A stretch of 48,749 nucleotides of DNA from positions 1 through 48,749 of the IMG/VR virus record IMGVR_UViG_3300025133_009854; one strand, 5' to 3'. Shown in pieces: positions 30,957-39,140 of this stretch (the stretch's first letter is position 1; the number at the start of each line of letters is the position of its first letter). Source of the stretch: a virus. Made by a program: the position numbers and the translations under genes. The notes below the pieces were generated by a model, which searched no databases, was not told the origin of the DNA, and worked only from the letters and a program-made list of their open reading frames with translations.

Positions 30957-31235
30957 ATGAAAATCCTAAAGAACTCTGCTGTTGGCATCATTGCCGTCAT
31001 CGCAATACTGGTGCTTTTACAAAAAGACAACACAGTAAAACAAGGACAAGTCTGGACTAAAAAAGGATCAGAGTGGTCTTACGTTGGAAGCAAATCCAAT
31101 GAAAAAAAACAAATACACATCATAAGTCAATCCAGTATTAATAGCAAAGAAATATTTAATACTGTGATAAAGATGCCTTTTGTCACGCTAGAAGGTAAAA
31201 ATAGAACTCATGGTAAAAATTGGAGAAAAAACTAG
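30957..31235 (+). CDS. Single-pass membrane protein (92 aa), plus strand
   Basis: Short N-terminal helix (NSAVGIIAVIAILVLLQ), then a basic extracytoplasmic part with QVWTKKGSEWSYVGS. CGGAG lies 7 bases before the ATG. First gene of the only plus-strand operon in the window; overlaps the next gene by 26 bases. No family recognised. Confidence 0.65.
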   Translation: MKILKNSAVGIIAVIAILVLLQKDNTVKQGQVWTKKGSEWSYVGSKSNEKKQIHIISQSSINSKEIFNTVIKMPFVTLEGKNRTHGKNWRKN

Positions 31236-31668
31236 GTTTATCATTCTGGGGGCGCTTTTAGTCGCCACAGGATTAACTTATTACCTCGTCAATATCACTC
31301 CTGATCTGGTCTTTAAAAAAGACACAATTTATTACATGCCCGGCAAAAATAACGATTGCACTTGGCACGTATATTTTGAAAATAATGTCTATCTCAAAAG
31401 AGGCTCTTTTTCTAATATATTCATTGGCCTGCCTAACCGAGAACAAAACGGAGCTATCAAAGGTATTGTAGAATCAACAGCTACTGACCTTCTTTTAGCT
31501 TTTTCTTTTCCAGGAAACATCAGGCAGGCGCCGATTGTTCTGACAGCAAGGCACAATCAGATCACTGCACCGATTGATCACGTTAGATTTAGATTGTTTA
31601 ATAGCACCCTTTTAACCATCTTAATTTTCAAAGATCATAAATCCTGTATTTCGAGGAGTTCGAAATGA
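31210..31668 (+). CDS. Membrane-anchored hypothetical protein (152 aa), plus strand
   Basis: One N-terminal hydrophobic helix (FIILGALLVATGLTYYLV), then a beta-rich domain (CTWHVYFENNVYLKRGSF, LLLAFSFPGN, VRFRLFNSTLLTILIF). The stop overlaps the MopE/vWA gene start (ATGA). Likely a partner of that lipoprotein. Function unknown. Confidence 0.65.
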   Translation: MVKIGEKTRFIILGALLVATGLTYYLVNITPDLVFKKDTIYYMPGKNNDCTWHVYFENNVYLKRGSFSNIFIGLPNREQNGAIKGIVESTATDLLLAFSFPGNIRQAPIVLTARHNQITAPIDHVRFRLFNSTLLTILIFKDHKSCISRSSK

Positions 31669-32906
31669 GGAATGCTGCTATTTTAGTTTTTATTTTTTCA
31701 TTATCTGGTTGCCCCGATGACGATCTTTTAGTTCAGTTAGAGTGTGCTCCGGGTGACTCTAGAGTATGCGATTATTCTGGGAACATAATCGATCTTTCAA
31801 CTTCCAACCTTGACCTTCCGGGCGTTTGCAGCTACGGTCAACAGTTTTGCACTTTTGACGGATGGGGTGAGTGCGTAGGAGCAGCAGGTCCAGAAAATGA
31901 GATTTGCGACGGTATTGACAATGACTGTAACGGCAGGATCGATGATTCTTACCCAGAAAAACATGAACTTTGCGGCTTTGAAGAGGACATTAACTATAGC
32001 GAAGGTATCTGCAAACCCGGAGTCTATGAGTGTGTAGAAGGTAGTATTTTATGCAGAGGGCATGTTGGACCAGAACGCGAGGTTTGTGACGGTGTTGATA
32101 ATAATTGCGACGGCCAAATAGATGAGCATATCTCCAATCAAACAGCTGTTGTTTGTTATGACGGCCCGCCAGGAACAATGAGAGTTGGTATCTGCCGGGC
32201 AGGAATATCATACTGCACAGACGCAGAAATGTCCCACTGTGAAGGTCAAGTTTTACCTCAAATTGAACAATGCAATCAAGTAGATGATAACTGTAATGGC
32301 GTGATCGATGAGGGCTTTGAAAATCGGCCGGCAGAAATTGTGTTTGTAATAGATGTCTCTGGCTCTTTTGATCAGGAAATATCTTCTATGATCGGGGGGA
32401 TTCGACCGTTGCTATCTGAGCCCATCACTGAAAACTTTAAGTTTGGGCTGGTGCTTATTGGAATGCGGGTGCCGCACGCAGATGAAAACTATCCTCACAC
32501 GCTAAAGACAACTGACTTAGTTTCAAGAGACGAGTTTATTGCGTTCTTAGAAGAAATACAAGTAACATACATGCCGCTTTCTGGTGGTAGTGAACCTTCA
32601 TACGATGCAATTTACGGCATCTCTACAGGAGAGATCCCCTTTAACTTCTCTGAAACATCGCAGAAAGTTATCGTTCTTATGACAGACGAAAATGGGCAAT
32701 CATATAAAATGCCTAGAATAACAGAGACACTTGCCGGAGAAGCTGCTAGAAACAATAACGTATCTATTTATATCTTCTCTAGTCCGCATGATGTGCCAAG
32801 CTTTGATCAGATAGTAGACGACCCTATGCATATTTTCTCAGCTACGTCAGATCAGCTTACAGTTTTTAATCAGCTTCAAAATCTGTTTAATGATATTTGC
32901 AGATAG
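31665..32906 (+). CDS. Lipoprotein with three MopE-type repeats and a vWA domain
   Basis: 413 residues. Lipobox LSGC (C16). Three Cys/Asp repeats near 79-94, 139-154 and 201-216 (EICDGIDNDCNGRIDD, EVCDGVDNNCDGQIDE, EQCNQVDDNCNGVIDE) are the putative metal-binding MopE motif common in Myxococcota-type proteins. A vWA domain follows with MIDAS D-x-S-x-S (D230-V-S-G-S234 in FVIDVSGSF) and a later MTDEN. GAGGAG lies 7 bases before the ATG. Suggests metal-dependent adhesion at the cell surface. The gene looks host-derived. Confidence 0.9.
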   Translation: MRNAAILVFIFSLSGCPDDDLLVQLECAPGDSRVCDYSGNIIDLSTSNLDLPGVCSYGQQFCTFDGWGECVGAAGPENEICDGIDNDCNGRIDDSYPEKHELCGFEEDINYSEGICKPGVYECVEGSILCRGHVGPEREVCDGVDNNCDGQIDEHISNQTAVVCYDGPPGTMRVGICRAGISYCTDAEMSHCEGQVLPQIEQCNQVDDNCNGVIDEGFENRPAEIVFVIDVSGSFDQEISSMIGGIRPLLSEPITENFKFGLVLIGMRVPHADENYPHTLKTTDLVSRDEFIAFLEEIQVTYMPLSGGSEPSYDAIYGISTGEIPFNFSETSQKVIVLMTDENGQSYKMPRITETLAGEAARNNNVSIYIFSSPHDVPSFDQIVDDPMHIFSATSDQLTVFNQLQNLFNDICR

Positions 32907-32983
32907 CTTCTTATCTATTATAGTTCGTCAGAGAAACCAGGATGATCTGCAGGCAACATAAAATGTCCAACTAATAGTTTAGG

Positions 32984-33760
32984 TTACTTGTCAGTAGGAC
33001 ACCACGCTGGGTGTATCCAGTTCTGCTCAGCACAGAGATTAGCCTCTAGACGATCTATGCTCAATACTGATATTGGCGTTGCATATACCATGCTTTCTAA
33101 GAGCTGCGGCACATATCCCCTTCCAACTGGAATGGCTACTAAGACGCCCACAAAATTTCCTTTTTTATCAAAAAATCCTGAACCTGAAGCTCCTGGCCAT
33201 CCGTACGTATGGACTGTAATCTTAGTTCTTCCACCTGATATCTTTTCTATTCCGGCGACGTCGCCGCGCAGCGTAAGCAAATCATGATGGCCTGGATAAC
33301 CGGAATAGGTAAGCGTTTCTCCAATTTCGGGCAAGGGAGAAGTATTTGTTCTAAACGGAACAGCAAGAATAGATTCCATCTTCTTAACCGCGAGGATGCA
33401 TACATCTTCCTCATTGTCAAAATAAACGATCCACCCTTTAGTTCTTTCTTTTTCAGGGGTTACTACCCACACATATGAATGATGTGATGCATCCACAACA
33501 TGTGCAGCTGTTACAACCAAGTATTGATCTTTGTAAGAGACGTATGTGCCGGTGCCTCGGCCGCTGCCCGGGGTAAATACTTTTACTGTAGCGTATCTAG
33601 ATCGAAGCTCATGCGGATTTAAAGTTTCGACTGGAGTAGCTTTTCCCCAGAACAACTCTTCTAAAACCTGCTTATCATTGTCACAAACTTGTGCTGGGCT
33701 GACTGCATTGCAGCTAGCTGCTAGAACAAAGAGCAAAGAATAAGATAGAAATCTATTCAT
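32984..33760 (-). CDS. Trypsin-like serine protease lipoprotein, second copy
   Basis: 258 residues. Lipobox AASC (C17). Triad: H87 in VVTAAHVVD, D119 in NEEDVCILAV, S192 in WPGASGSGF. Of HtrA-like fold without a PDZ domain. Convergent with the plus-strand operon; shares little sequence outside the motifs with the protease at 30092, so not a recent duplication. The 77-base gap to 32906 shows no clear terminator hairpin. Confidence 0.9.
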   Translation of the reverse strand: MNRFLSYSLLFVLAASCNAVSPAQVCDNDKQVLEELFWGKATPVETLNPHELRSRYATVKVFTPGSGRGTGTYVSYKDQYLVVTAAHVVDASHHSYVWVVTPEKERTKGWIVYFDNEEDVCILAVKKMESILAVPFRTNTSPLPEIGETLTYSGYPGHHDLLTLRGDVAGIEKISGGRTKITVHTYGWPGASGSGFFDKKGNFVGVLVAIPVGRGYVPQLLESMVYATPISVLSIDRLEANLCAEQNWIHPAWCPTDK

Positions 33761-33790
33761 GGCGTTCTTTCCTTAAAAAAAGATCAAAGT

Positions 33791-33878
33791 TGGAGGAGAG
33801 TGAGGGATTCGAACCCTCGGTAGATTGCTCTACAGCCGCGTTCCAGGCGACCACCTTCGACCGCTCGGTCAACTCTCC
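33791..33878 (-). tRNA. tRNA-Ser (anticodon GGA)
   Basis: Folds fully on the minus strand: acceptor GGAGAGT/ACTCTCC, D stem ACC/GGT, anticodon stem GTCGC/GCGGC with loop CTGGAAC (anticodon GGA, reads UCC/UCU), long variable arm GTAGA/TCTAC as in class II tRNAs, T stem GAGGG/CCCTC with TTCGAAT. CCA is encoded. The discriminator base before CCA is T rather than the usual G of tRNA-Ser. Confidence 0.92.
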
Positions 33879-33895
33879 ATATCCAAGAATAAATA

Positions 33896-34198
33896 TTAGT
33901 CTAAAACAATCTTTTTACCAGTTACCCAATTTCTAATATAAGTTCTGCTCCCTACGCTTTGATAAACTTTATTTAGGCTGCGCGCTTTAACAAATGCGCT
34001 ATTTTGATCGATGAATGAGAAGAGCACATGGTAAGAATTTTTCTTTTCTAGTTTTTCGCTAGCTAAACAAACGTGCCACGGGTGAGAATGTGACTGGCAG
34101 AATCCAGATTTTCTTTCCCAGGGCCACGCTTCTGAATCACCGGTTTTCTTGGCTGTGCCTATTGGTTTTCTAAATTTGTTATTTTTGCCTCTGCTCAC
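33896..34198 (-). CDS. Hypothetical basic protein (100 aa, GTG start)
   Basis: Basic N-terminus (MSRGKNNKFRKPIGTAKKTG), a Cys/His/Trp-rich segment (WERKSGFCQSHSHPWHVC) that might bind metal, then beta-rich. It has its own good promoter at 34220-34248 and lies directly upstream of the tRNA. No family recognised. Confidence 0.6.
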   Translation of the reverse strand: MSRGKNNKFRKPIGTAKKTGDSEAWPWERKSGFCQSHSHPWHVCLASEKLEKKNSYHVLFSFIDQNSAFVKARSLNKVYQSVGSRTYIRNWVTGKKIVLD

Positions 34199-34219
34199 GT
34201 TTTCTCCGATCTACTTATG

Positions 34220-34248
34220 ATTATACGCCCATGTATCTGTAAGTACAA
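34220..34248 (-). promoter_or_regulatory. Sigma70-type promoter
   Basis: On the minus strand, TTGTAC (34248-34243), a 17-base spacer and TATAAT (34225-34220) precede the gene starting at 34198 and could also serve the tRNA-Ser beyond it. The best promoter match seen in the window. Confidence 0.5.
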
Positions 34249-34275
34249 CAGGAATTAATCTGGAATCTCTGGCGC

Positions 34276-34785
34276 CTATCCTCTAAGTAGTTCTTGCCCT
34301 ATTATTTCTTTGTCTTGGTCTAGTTTCTGCTGCAAAGCAATATTTAAAACCATTTCATGCAGGCGCCCGGGTGATATTTTCTCATATGTCACAGGAAATA
34401 TTCCAGCAGTAATCAATGCGTGTGCAATCCACTGTGAGCAATACCATTTTCGATCATGCTTAATCATGTAGGGAACGAACTGTGATATTATCATGCCCAA
34501 CCAATCATATTTTTGGCCGGCTGTTTGTTCATAAAACCTCATGATGTTAGATAGCTGTGCATCTGTTATTTTAAGTTCTATTCTTTTCCAGTCTTCGCTT
34601 TCAGCACAGCAATCTTCTTGCACCATGCGTACTACCCCTTCTTCTTCTGGGCAAATTCCTGCCGTTATCCCCCCTGGGAGGATAAGCTCGGCGTGAAGAT
34701 ATGGGCTCTTAGTCCACCATGCAACAATCTTTTGGCGCCAATCTTGCGCGGGAGCACAATAAAATGCGACCCAGATTGAATTCAC
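34276..34785 (-). CDS. NlpC/P60-superfamily papain-like (permuted, YiiX-like) protein
   Basis: 169 residues, GTG start with AGGA 5 bases upstream. SPYLHAELILPGG gives the candidate His, and KWYCSQWIAHALITAG the Cys of the permuted papain-like fold (LRAT/YiiX group); KYDWLGMIISQ fits the segment before it. Such enzymes are amidases, transferases or wall hydrolases. No signal peptide. Substrate unknown. Confidence 0.75.
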   Translation of the reverse strand: MNSIWVAFYCAPAQDWRQKIVAWWTKSPYLHAELILPGGITAGICPEEEGVVRMVQEDCCAESEDWKRIELKITDAQLSNIMRFYEQTAGQKYDWLGMIISQFVPYMIKHDRKWYCSQWIAHALITAGIFPVTYEKISPGRLHEMVLNIALQQKLDQDKEIIGQELLRG

Positions 34786-34797
34786 AAGGTTCCTAGA

Positions 34798-35142
34798 TTA
34801 GTTTTTTATTTTCTTAGAAGCTGCAGATCGCGTCTTTGACGAAGTCTTTTTCTTAGAAACTGTAGTGCTTGTAGCTTTAGTTGCCTTCTTAGAACGACGC
34901 TTTCTTGTCTTTGTCGCTTTTTCCAAGTCAGGATTAACAGACAGCGAATTGATAATAGCTTGAGCTGGCTCAGTTGCTTCGTTTACTTTTGAAGTTTCAA
35001 TCGATTCAACTTCCAAAACATCTTCTGCTTCTACTTCTTCTTCGACGTCTAAATTTTCAACTCCCGGGTTACGCTTTCGCTGCGGACCGGTGAGCGCCGG
35101 CGGATTTAGATCACTCAGGCTTATTCTTGAGGATGATGCCAT
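34798..35142 (-). CDS. Protein with histone-H1-like Lys/Arg/Ser/Thr tail
   Basis: 114 residues from the ATG at 35142 (AAGGAG upstream). An acidic middle (VEEEVEAEDVLEVESIE) is followed by a highly basic tail (TRKRRSKKATKATSTTVSKK, then KTSSKTRSAASKKIKN), like H1 or phage DNA-binding tails. Low complexity, no folded domain evident. It may bind phage DNA; alternatively a disordered virion protein. Confidence 0.65.
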   Translation of the reverse strand: MASSSRISLSDLNPPALTGPQRKRNPGVENLDVEEEVEAEDVLEVESIETSKVNEATEPAQAIINSLSVNPDLEKATKTRKRRSKKATKATSTTVSKKKTSSKTRSAASKKIKN

Positions 35143-35152
35143 TTTTTTCTCC

Positions 35153-35383
35153 TTATTGTACTTCATAGTAAAGTTCCCTTTGTTTTCTTCTGGGATTTTC
35201 TAAAGTGTTTATAAAATCTACTAATTCTTTCTTTGTTTCTTCTACTAAGACTGACCATGCTTTTGCTTGATAAAGGTCACCTTGCCCATAACATTCATCA
35301 GCCTTCCATGCAAATTCTTCGATCATATCTGCAAACATGTGAAGCACCTCATAGGGAGGTGTTATATTCACAGATTTTGTCAT
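35153..35383 (-). CDS. Small hypothetical helical protein (76 aa)
   Basis: PPYEVLHMFADMIEEFAWKA, then GDLYQAKAWSVLVEETKKEL: helical, Trp-containing. ATGA overlap with the upstream gene. No family recognised. Confidence 0.65.
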   Translation of the reverse strand: MTKSVNITPPYEVLHMFADMIEEFAWKADECYGQGDLYQAKAWSVLVEETKKELVDFINTLENPRRKQRELYYEVQ

Positions 35384-35571
35384 TCAAAATTTACATAACT
35401 TGATAGAAGGTTATCTACTTTCCCTATTAGAGATTCTAGCTCTGCAGCTACATCACTTTGTTTCACAACGCCAATGTCTGCGCCGGGTGATCTCTTCATA
35501 TTGAGAGTATTGTAAAACTCAATTAAATGAGATCTAACTGCAACAACCTTTTGAATATCTTCTTGATTCAT
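35380..35571 (-). CDS. Small hypothetical protein (63 aa)
   Basis: Helical: NQEDIQKVVAVRSHLIEFYN, then VAAELESLIGKVDNLLSSYV. AAGGG upstream. Coupled to the next gene by ATGA. Function unknown. Confidence 0.62.
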   Translation of the reverse strand: MNQEDIQKVVAVRSHLIEFYNTLNMKRSPGADIGVVKQSDVAAELESLIGKVDNLLSSYVNFE

Positions 35572-35607
35572 TTCATTTCCCTTGAGATTATACTACCTCG
35601 TTACTAA

Positions 35608-36036
35608 TTATGCGTAATTGTTAATTAGCCATTCGTGATACCAACTTAATGCGTGATCCTTGGGCTGTACATCTTTCCAATTAGTAGTGCAAAAGATCTT
35701 CCACGAATCATTTCCGTACTTTCCAATGCCGTATAACTCAATAGGTTCAACCCAATCCTTTTCAAGGTACTCTCTGGACATCCTGGTTAACGTGTGCGCT
35801 CTTTTAGTGCTCAGGCCTATAGGTTTTAGCATCTTTTTGAGAGAAGTTAAATCTGCGTTCATTGCATCATTTGGTGTGGGATAAATCTCAAAAAACTTTC
35901 TCATAATGGGCTCAGCTGTGAATCGTCTTGTAAGATTGCAGAAAATACATGCAACTAAAATCTTCCACGGATCGTCATAGAGCTCTTCTTGAATAAGCCC
36001 ATGAGGGGATCTGGGAGGCGTCCAATTATTGGTCAT
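35608..36036 (-). CDS. MBD4-like HhH-GPD DNA glycosylase (T:G/U:G mismatch)
   Basis: 142 residues from the ATG at 36036, overlapping the dnaJ stop by 11 bases. The whole length tracks the glycosylase domain of MBD4: SPHGLIQEELYDDPWKILVA, then KPIGLSTKRAHTL, EPIELYGIGKYGNDSWKIFC (HhH at about 101-108) and VQPKDHALSWYHEWL with the catalytic Asp (D127). MBD4 removes T or U opposite G. No Fe-S Cys loop. A stand-alone MBD4-type domain in a phage suggests protection from cytosine deamination. Confidence 0.85.
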   Translation of the reverse strand: MTNNWTPPRSPHGLIQEELYDDPWKILVACIFCNLTRRFTAEPIMRKFFEIYPTPNDAMNADLTSLKKMLKPIGLSTKRAHTLTRMSREYLEKDWVEPIELYGIGKYGNDSWKIFCTTNWKDVQPKDHALSWYHEWLINNYA

Positions 36037-37057
36037 TTCTAATCCGCTGGAATTGTTCAATTAGATCTTTTTCTTTTTCTTCGAGATGCTCAGGGATCTT
36101 AACTTTGACAGTGACTATATGGTGTCCTGCCTTTACACCCATGCGCTTCAGCTTAAATTTCGAATCGTGTTGAGTACCCGGCGGGATATTAAGATTTTTC
36201 TTTCCACTTGAAAGTGTGTCTATCTTGACAATGTCACCGAGCATGGCTTGACTTACGCTGATTTGTAGGTCAGTGTGAATATCATTACCAGCTCTCTCAA
36301 ACTTATCATGTTTTCTGACATGCACCACTAAAAGTAAATTTCCGGGGAGGCCGTCTTTAGACTCATTCCCTAGCCCTCTTAATCGAATGACAGAACCATC
36401 AGTAATTGCCCCGGGAATCTTTACATTAATAGATTTATGTTTTTGCTTTACCCCTTTTCCCTTGCAGGAAACGCACGGGTCGATTAGGATGTTCCCTAGA
36501 CCTCGGCACTTAGAACAGGTTGACATAAATGCGAAAAATCCTTGCTGGTGCGTTATATTTCCAGACCCATGACAATCTTCGCAGAGTTTTCGTCCGAGCT
36601 TAGTGGGTGCTCCTTTTCCTTCGCATGGTTCGCATCGCTTAGTGTAGTCGTAATCTAATCCAACATCTCCGCCGGATTCAGCCTGCTCAAGAGAAACGAC
36701 GATTTGCGCCCTGATGTCTGATCCTTTTTGGGGCTGTGGTTGCTGTTTTTGACCCGAGAACATGTCATCAAAGTTGCGGCCAAAATTTTTAAAAAAATCA
36801 CTTGCATTTGAGGACTGGGTAGAACCGTGAAATCCTCGAGGTTGACCGGCTGGATTACCAAACTGGTCAAAATTCTTTCTCTTTTCAGGGTCGCTTAAAA
36901 TAGAGTAAGCAGAGCTAATCTCTTTGAAACGATCGTCAGACTCAGATTTATCTGCGGTGTCTGGATGGTGTTTCTTTGCTAGATCTCGATACGCTTTTTT
37001 TATCTCTTTTTGAGAAGCGTTTTTTTCCACGCCCAATATTTTATAAGGATTTTTCAT
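36026..37057 (-). CDS. dnaJ: DnaJ co-chaperone, full-length type I
   Basis: 343 residues. J domain with HPD at 31-33 (KKHHPDTADK), a Gly/Phe region about 65-100, four C-x-x-C-x-G-x-G zinc repeats (CEPCEGKG, CEDCHGSG, CSKCRGLG, CVSCKGKG; 142-202) and the C-terminal substrate domains (GLPGNLLLVVHVRKHDKFER). All features of a working DnaJ. No DnaK or GrpE in the window, so it may redirect host DnaK or recruit it for the phage ClpB. Confidence 0.96.
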   Translation of the reverse strand: MKNPYKILGVEKNASQKEIKKAYRDLAKKHHPDTADKSESDDRFKEISSAYSILSDPEKRKNFDQFGNPAGQPRGFHGSTQSSNASDFFKNFGRNFDDMFSGQKQQPQPQKGSDIRAQIVVSLEQAESGGDVGLDYDYTKRCEPCEGKGAPTKLGRKLCEDCHGSGNITHQQGFFAFMSTCSKCRGLGNILIDPCVSCKGKGVKQKHKSINVKIPGAITDGSVIRLRGLGNESKDGLPGNLLLVVHVRKHDKFERAGNDIHTDLQISVSQAMLGDIVKIDTLSSGKKNLNIPPGTQHDSKFKLKRMGVKAGHHIVTVKVKIPEHLEEKEKDLIEQFQRIRNDQ

Positions 37058-37102
37058 GGGGCGTTCTCAGATATTATATCTTACTGCGACATGATTTTTT
37101 GT

Positions 37103-37516
37103 TCACATAGGAGCTTCATTATAAACGAGTACGTATGCATGCTCTACTGCAGGTCGAAGATACTCAAGCAGGCGGGTGTCGTCGACTAGTTCTCTAAGCG
37201 GTATCATCTTTACAGATTTGTGTTCAAATATTCCAGAATGAGGATTTCTCTTCATCTCTGGCACTTGATTAGTTTGAGCGACATACATTGTAGTTGCCTC
37301 AGACTCTAGGGGTTCTGGCCCATATTTAAAATCTAGCTCTGTAATTGAAGCCTCTTCTTTTGCTTCCCGAAGTGCTGCCTCTAAAGGATTTTCCCCGGGA
37401 TCGATAATCCCTTTAGTGAGATCGATCTTTCCTGTGTGTGTCATTAAGCACACAACATGTGGTTCTCCATCTTGCTCTTTTAGAACTACGATTCCTGCTG
37501 CTGGTTTATATCTCAT
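37103..37516 (-). CDS. Nudix hydrolase
   Basis: 137 residues. The Nudix box is complete: GIIDPGENPLEAALREAKEE then ASI (G-x5-E-x7-R-E-x-x-E-E), after KIDLTKG. The general layout resembles diadenosine-polyphosphate or nucleoside-diphosphate hydrolases. GGAG precedes the ATG. Substrate cannot be told from sequence. Confidence 0.92.
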   Translation of the reverse strand: MRYKPAAGIVVLKEQDGEPHVVCLMTHTGKIDLTKGIIDPGENPLEAALREAKEEASITELDFKYGPEPLESEATTMYVAQTNQVPEMKRNPHSGIFEHKSVKMIPLRELVDDTRLLEYLRPAVEHAYVLVYNEAPM

Positions 37517-37536
37517 TATGATCTCCGTATTATTAA

Positions 37537-38520
37537 TTATACGTCAATCCTTTCAAATCCAACAAACTTTATATTATCTAATGATTTTTTCAAAGGTTTG
37601 CAAAGATCTGTGGACAGATATTTCATTGACGAATCACTCAAAACTGTTACAACGTCTCTTTTCAAGTGTTGCGCTACGCCTATTGCAGCGTAAACATTGG
37701 CGCCTGAAGAGATTCCTACAGATAATCCGCCACGATTTATCATTTGAGCGACACAAAGTGCGTCCTCATCATCAACTCTAATCTCTGGGTGGAGAGCATT
37801 CAGTTTTAAGATCGCGGGAACAAAAGAATCTCCAATCCCTTCAATCCTATGAGTTCCGCCGTTTTCTTCGTGACTGATTGGAAAGACTGGGTATACTCTT
37901 AAGTTTATGTTCTTACACTTGAGATGAGAACCTACACCCATAACAGTTCCTCCCGTGCCGGCGCCGGCAACGAACGCACTAGGAATTCGTCCCATTTTGA
38001 CAAAGGCTTCTTGTATCTCTGGGCCAGTTGTATTTCTGTGCGCCCATACATTTTCCCAGTTAGAAAACTGCGATGGACAAAAAATGCCGTCATTTTCAGC
38101 ATCTGCAGCAGCCATCTCTAGAGCACCAGTAAACCCGCCTTGCTCTTCGGTGACTTCTACTACTTCAGCACCGTACAATCGCATTAGTGCTTTTCGTTCT
38201 TCGCTCATCCATTCAGGCATGTAAATTCTAACTTTGTGCCCTAGTATTGCTCCCATGGCTGAAAAAGCAATTCCTGTATTTCCTGAGGTTGCTTCTACGA
38301 TTAAGTCACCCTCGCTTAAGGTATTCACCGCGTATGCATGACGCAAGACCCGAAGAGCCATACGATCTTTAATGCTGCCTGAAATATTACCTGCTTCGTA
38401 TTTAGCAAAAATATCTACTGGTTCATTGTCAGCAACAAATGACATCTTGAACATTGGCGTTTTTCCGACGACCAACTCAATCTGGTTTAGCTTTTCTTCT
38501 ATTACGGGCTTGATATCCAC
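37537..38520 (-). CDS. cysK: Cysteine synthase-like PLP enzyme
   Basis: 327 residues, GTG start. PLP Lys K51 in NISGSIKDRMA, TSGNTG loop (78-83), phosphate-binding GAGTGGT (186-192) and GISSGAN near the C-terminus, as in CysK/CysM (O-acetylserine sulfhydrylase) and CBS-like enzymes. The fold is complete. Rare in phages, so it may be an auxiliary metabolic gene feeding Cys for the many Cys-rich exported proteins or for redox buffering. Specificity among CysK, CysM and CBS is not settled. Confidence 0.88.
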   Translation of the reverse strand: MDIKPVIEEKLNQIELVVGKTPMFKMSFVADNEPVDIFAKYEAGNISGSIKDRMALRVLRHAYAVNTLSEGDLIVEATSGNTGIAFSAMGAILGHKVRIYMPEWMSEERKALMRLYGAEVVEVTEEQGGFTGALEMAAADAENDGIFCPSQFSNWENVWAHRNTTGPEIQEAFVKMGRIPSAFVAGAGTGGTVMGVGSHLKCKNINLRVYPVFPISHEENGGTHRIEGIGDSFVPAILKLNALHPEIRVDDEDALCVAQMINRGGLSVGISSGANVYAAIGVAQHLKRDVVTVLSDSSMKYLSTDLCKPLKKSLDNIKFVGFERIDV

Positions 38521-38589
38521 AGGATTACTTCCATATTTTATTTTTTAATTTTGCCCAGGCACTCACGGAGGAAGAGGTGTCTCCCTCCT

Positions 38590-39135
38590 TTACACTAAAG
38601 GGTCAGACACTTTTTTCTTCTTTGGCCGGCCTCTTTTTGGCTTTGCTTCGGAAGGTATTTCCATGCTGCTAAGTTTCGTCTCTAGGGCCTGCACTTTCTT
38701 TTCAAGATCAGATTTTTGGGCACTCAAAGTATCAATTATCCTTCTAAGCTCTGCGACTTCGATAGATCGATTTGAAAGAGTCTCGCTAGAGGCTTTTACT
38801 TTATCAGTTGCTGATATCAGTGCATTGCCAATAGAATCTAGAGCCTTGTTTGAAATATCGTCAAACTGGTTTAGCATTTCTTGACTTTGATTTAAAATCG
38901 GGGTAAGATGTTCACAGGCTTCTGCGTAGCCCGTCTTTCTTCCTTTTTCAAACGTGTCTTCTCTAACTATTGTAACCCAGTCATTGCACGTATCAAGAAG
39001 TGTTTTCTGACTTACAGCTGCTCTGTGCGTCTCTAGAGCAGTTTGAACATTCTTGCTTGACGATTCAAACTTTTCATCTATGATTTTTTTAGCAGAGCTC
39101 AGGGTTTCTCTTAGCGACTTTACTTGATCTTCCAT
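38590..39135 (-). CDS. Coiled-coil protein with C-terminal AT-hook
   Basis: 181 residues from the ATG at 39135 (GAGG upstream). Mostly coiled coil (LRETLSSAKKIIDEKFESSS; AELRRIIDTLSAQKSDLEKK), ending in a classic AT-hook, KPKRGRPKKKK. It probably dimerises and binds the minor groove of AT-rich DNA. Could organise or anchor phage DNA. The 69-base gap downstream has a small GC-rich inverted repeat (GGAGG/CCTCC) but no U-run. Confidence 0.72.
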   Translation of the reverse strand: MEDQVKSLRETLSSAKKIIDEKFESSSKNVQTALETHRAAVSQKTLLDTCNDWVTIVREDTFEKGRKTGYAEACEHLTPILNQSQEMLNQFDDISNKALDSIGNALISATDKVKASSETLSNRSIEVAELRRIIDTLSAQKSDLEKKVQALETKLSSMEIPSEAKPKRGRPKKKKVSDPLV

Positions 39136-39140
39136 TTTTA

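Noticed and set aside
33780-33900. Integration (att) site at the tRNA-Ser
   Set aside because: No integrase and no partial tRNA repeat seen in the window; the tRNA is intact and faces the same way as its neighbours.
38521-38589. Rho-independent terminator between 38590 and 38520
   Set aside because: GGAGG/CCTCC can pair, but the loop is long and no T-run follows in the transcribed direction.
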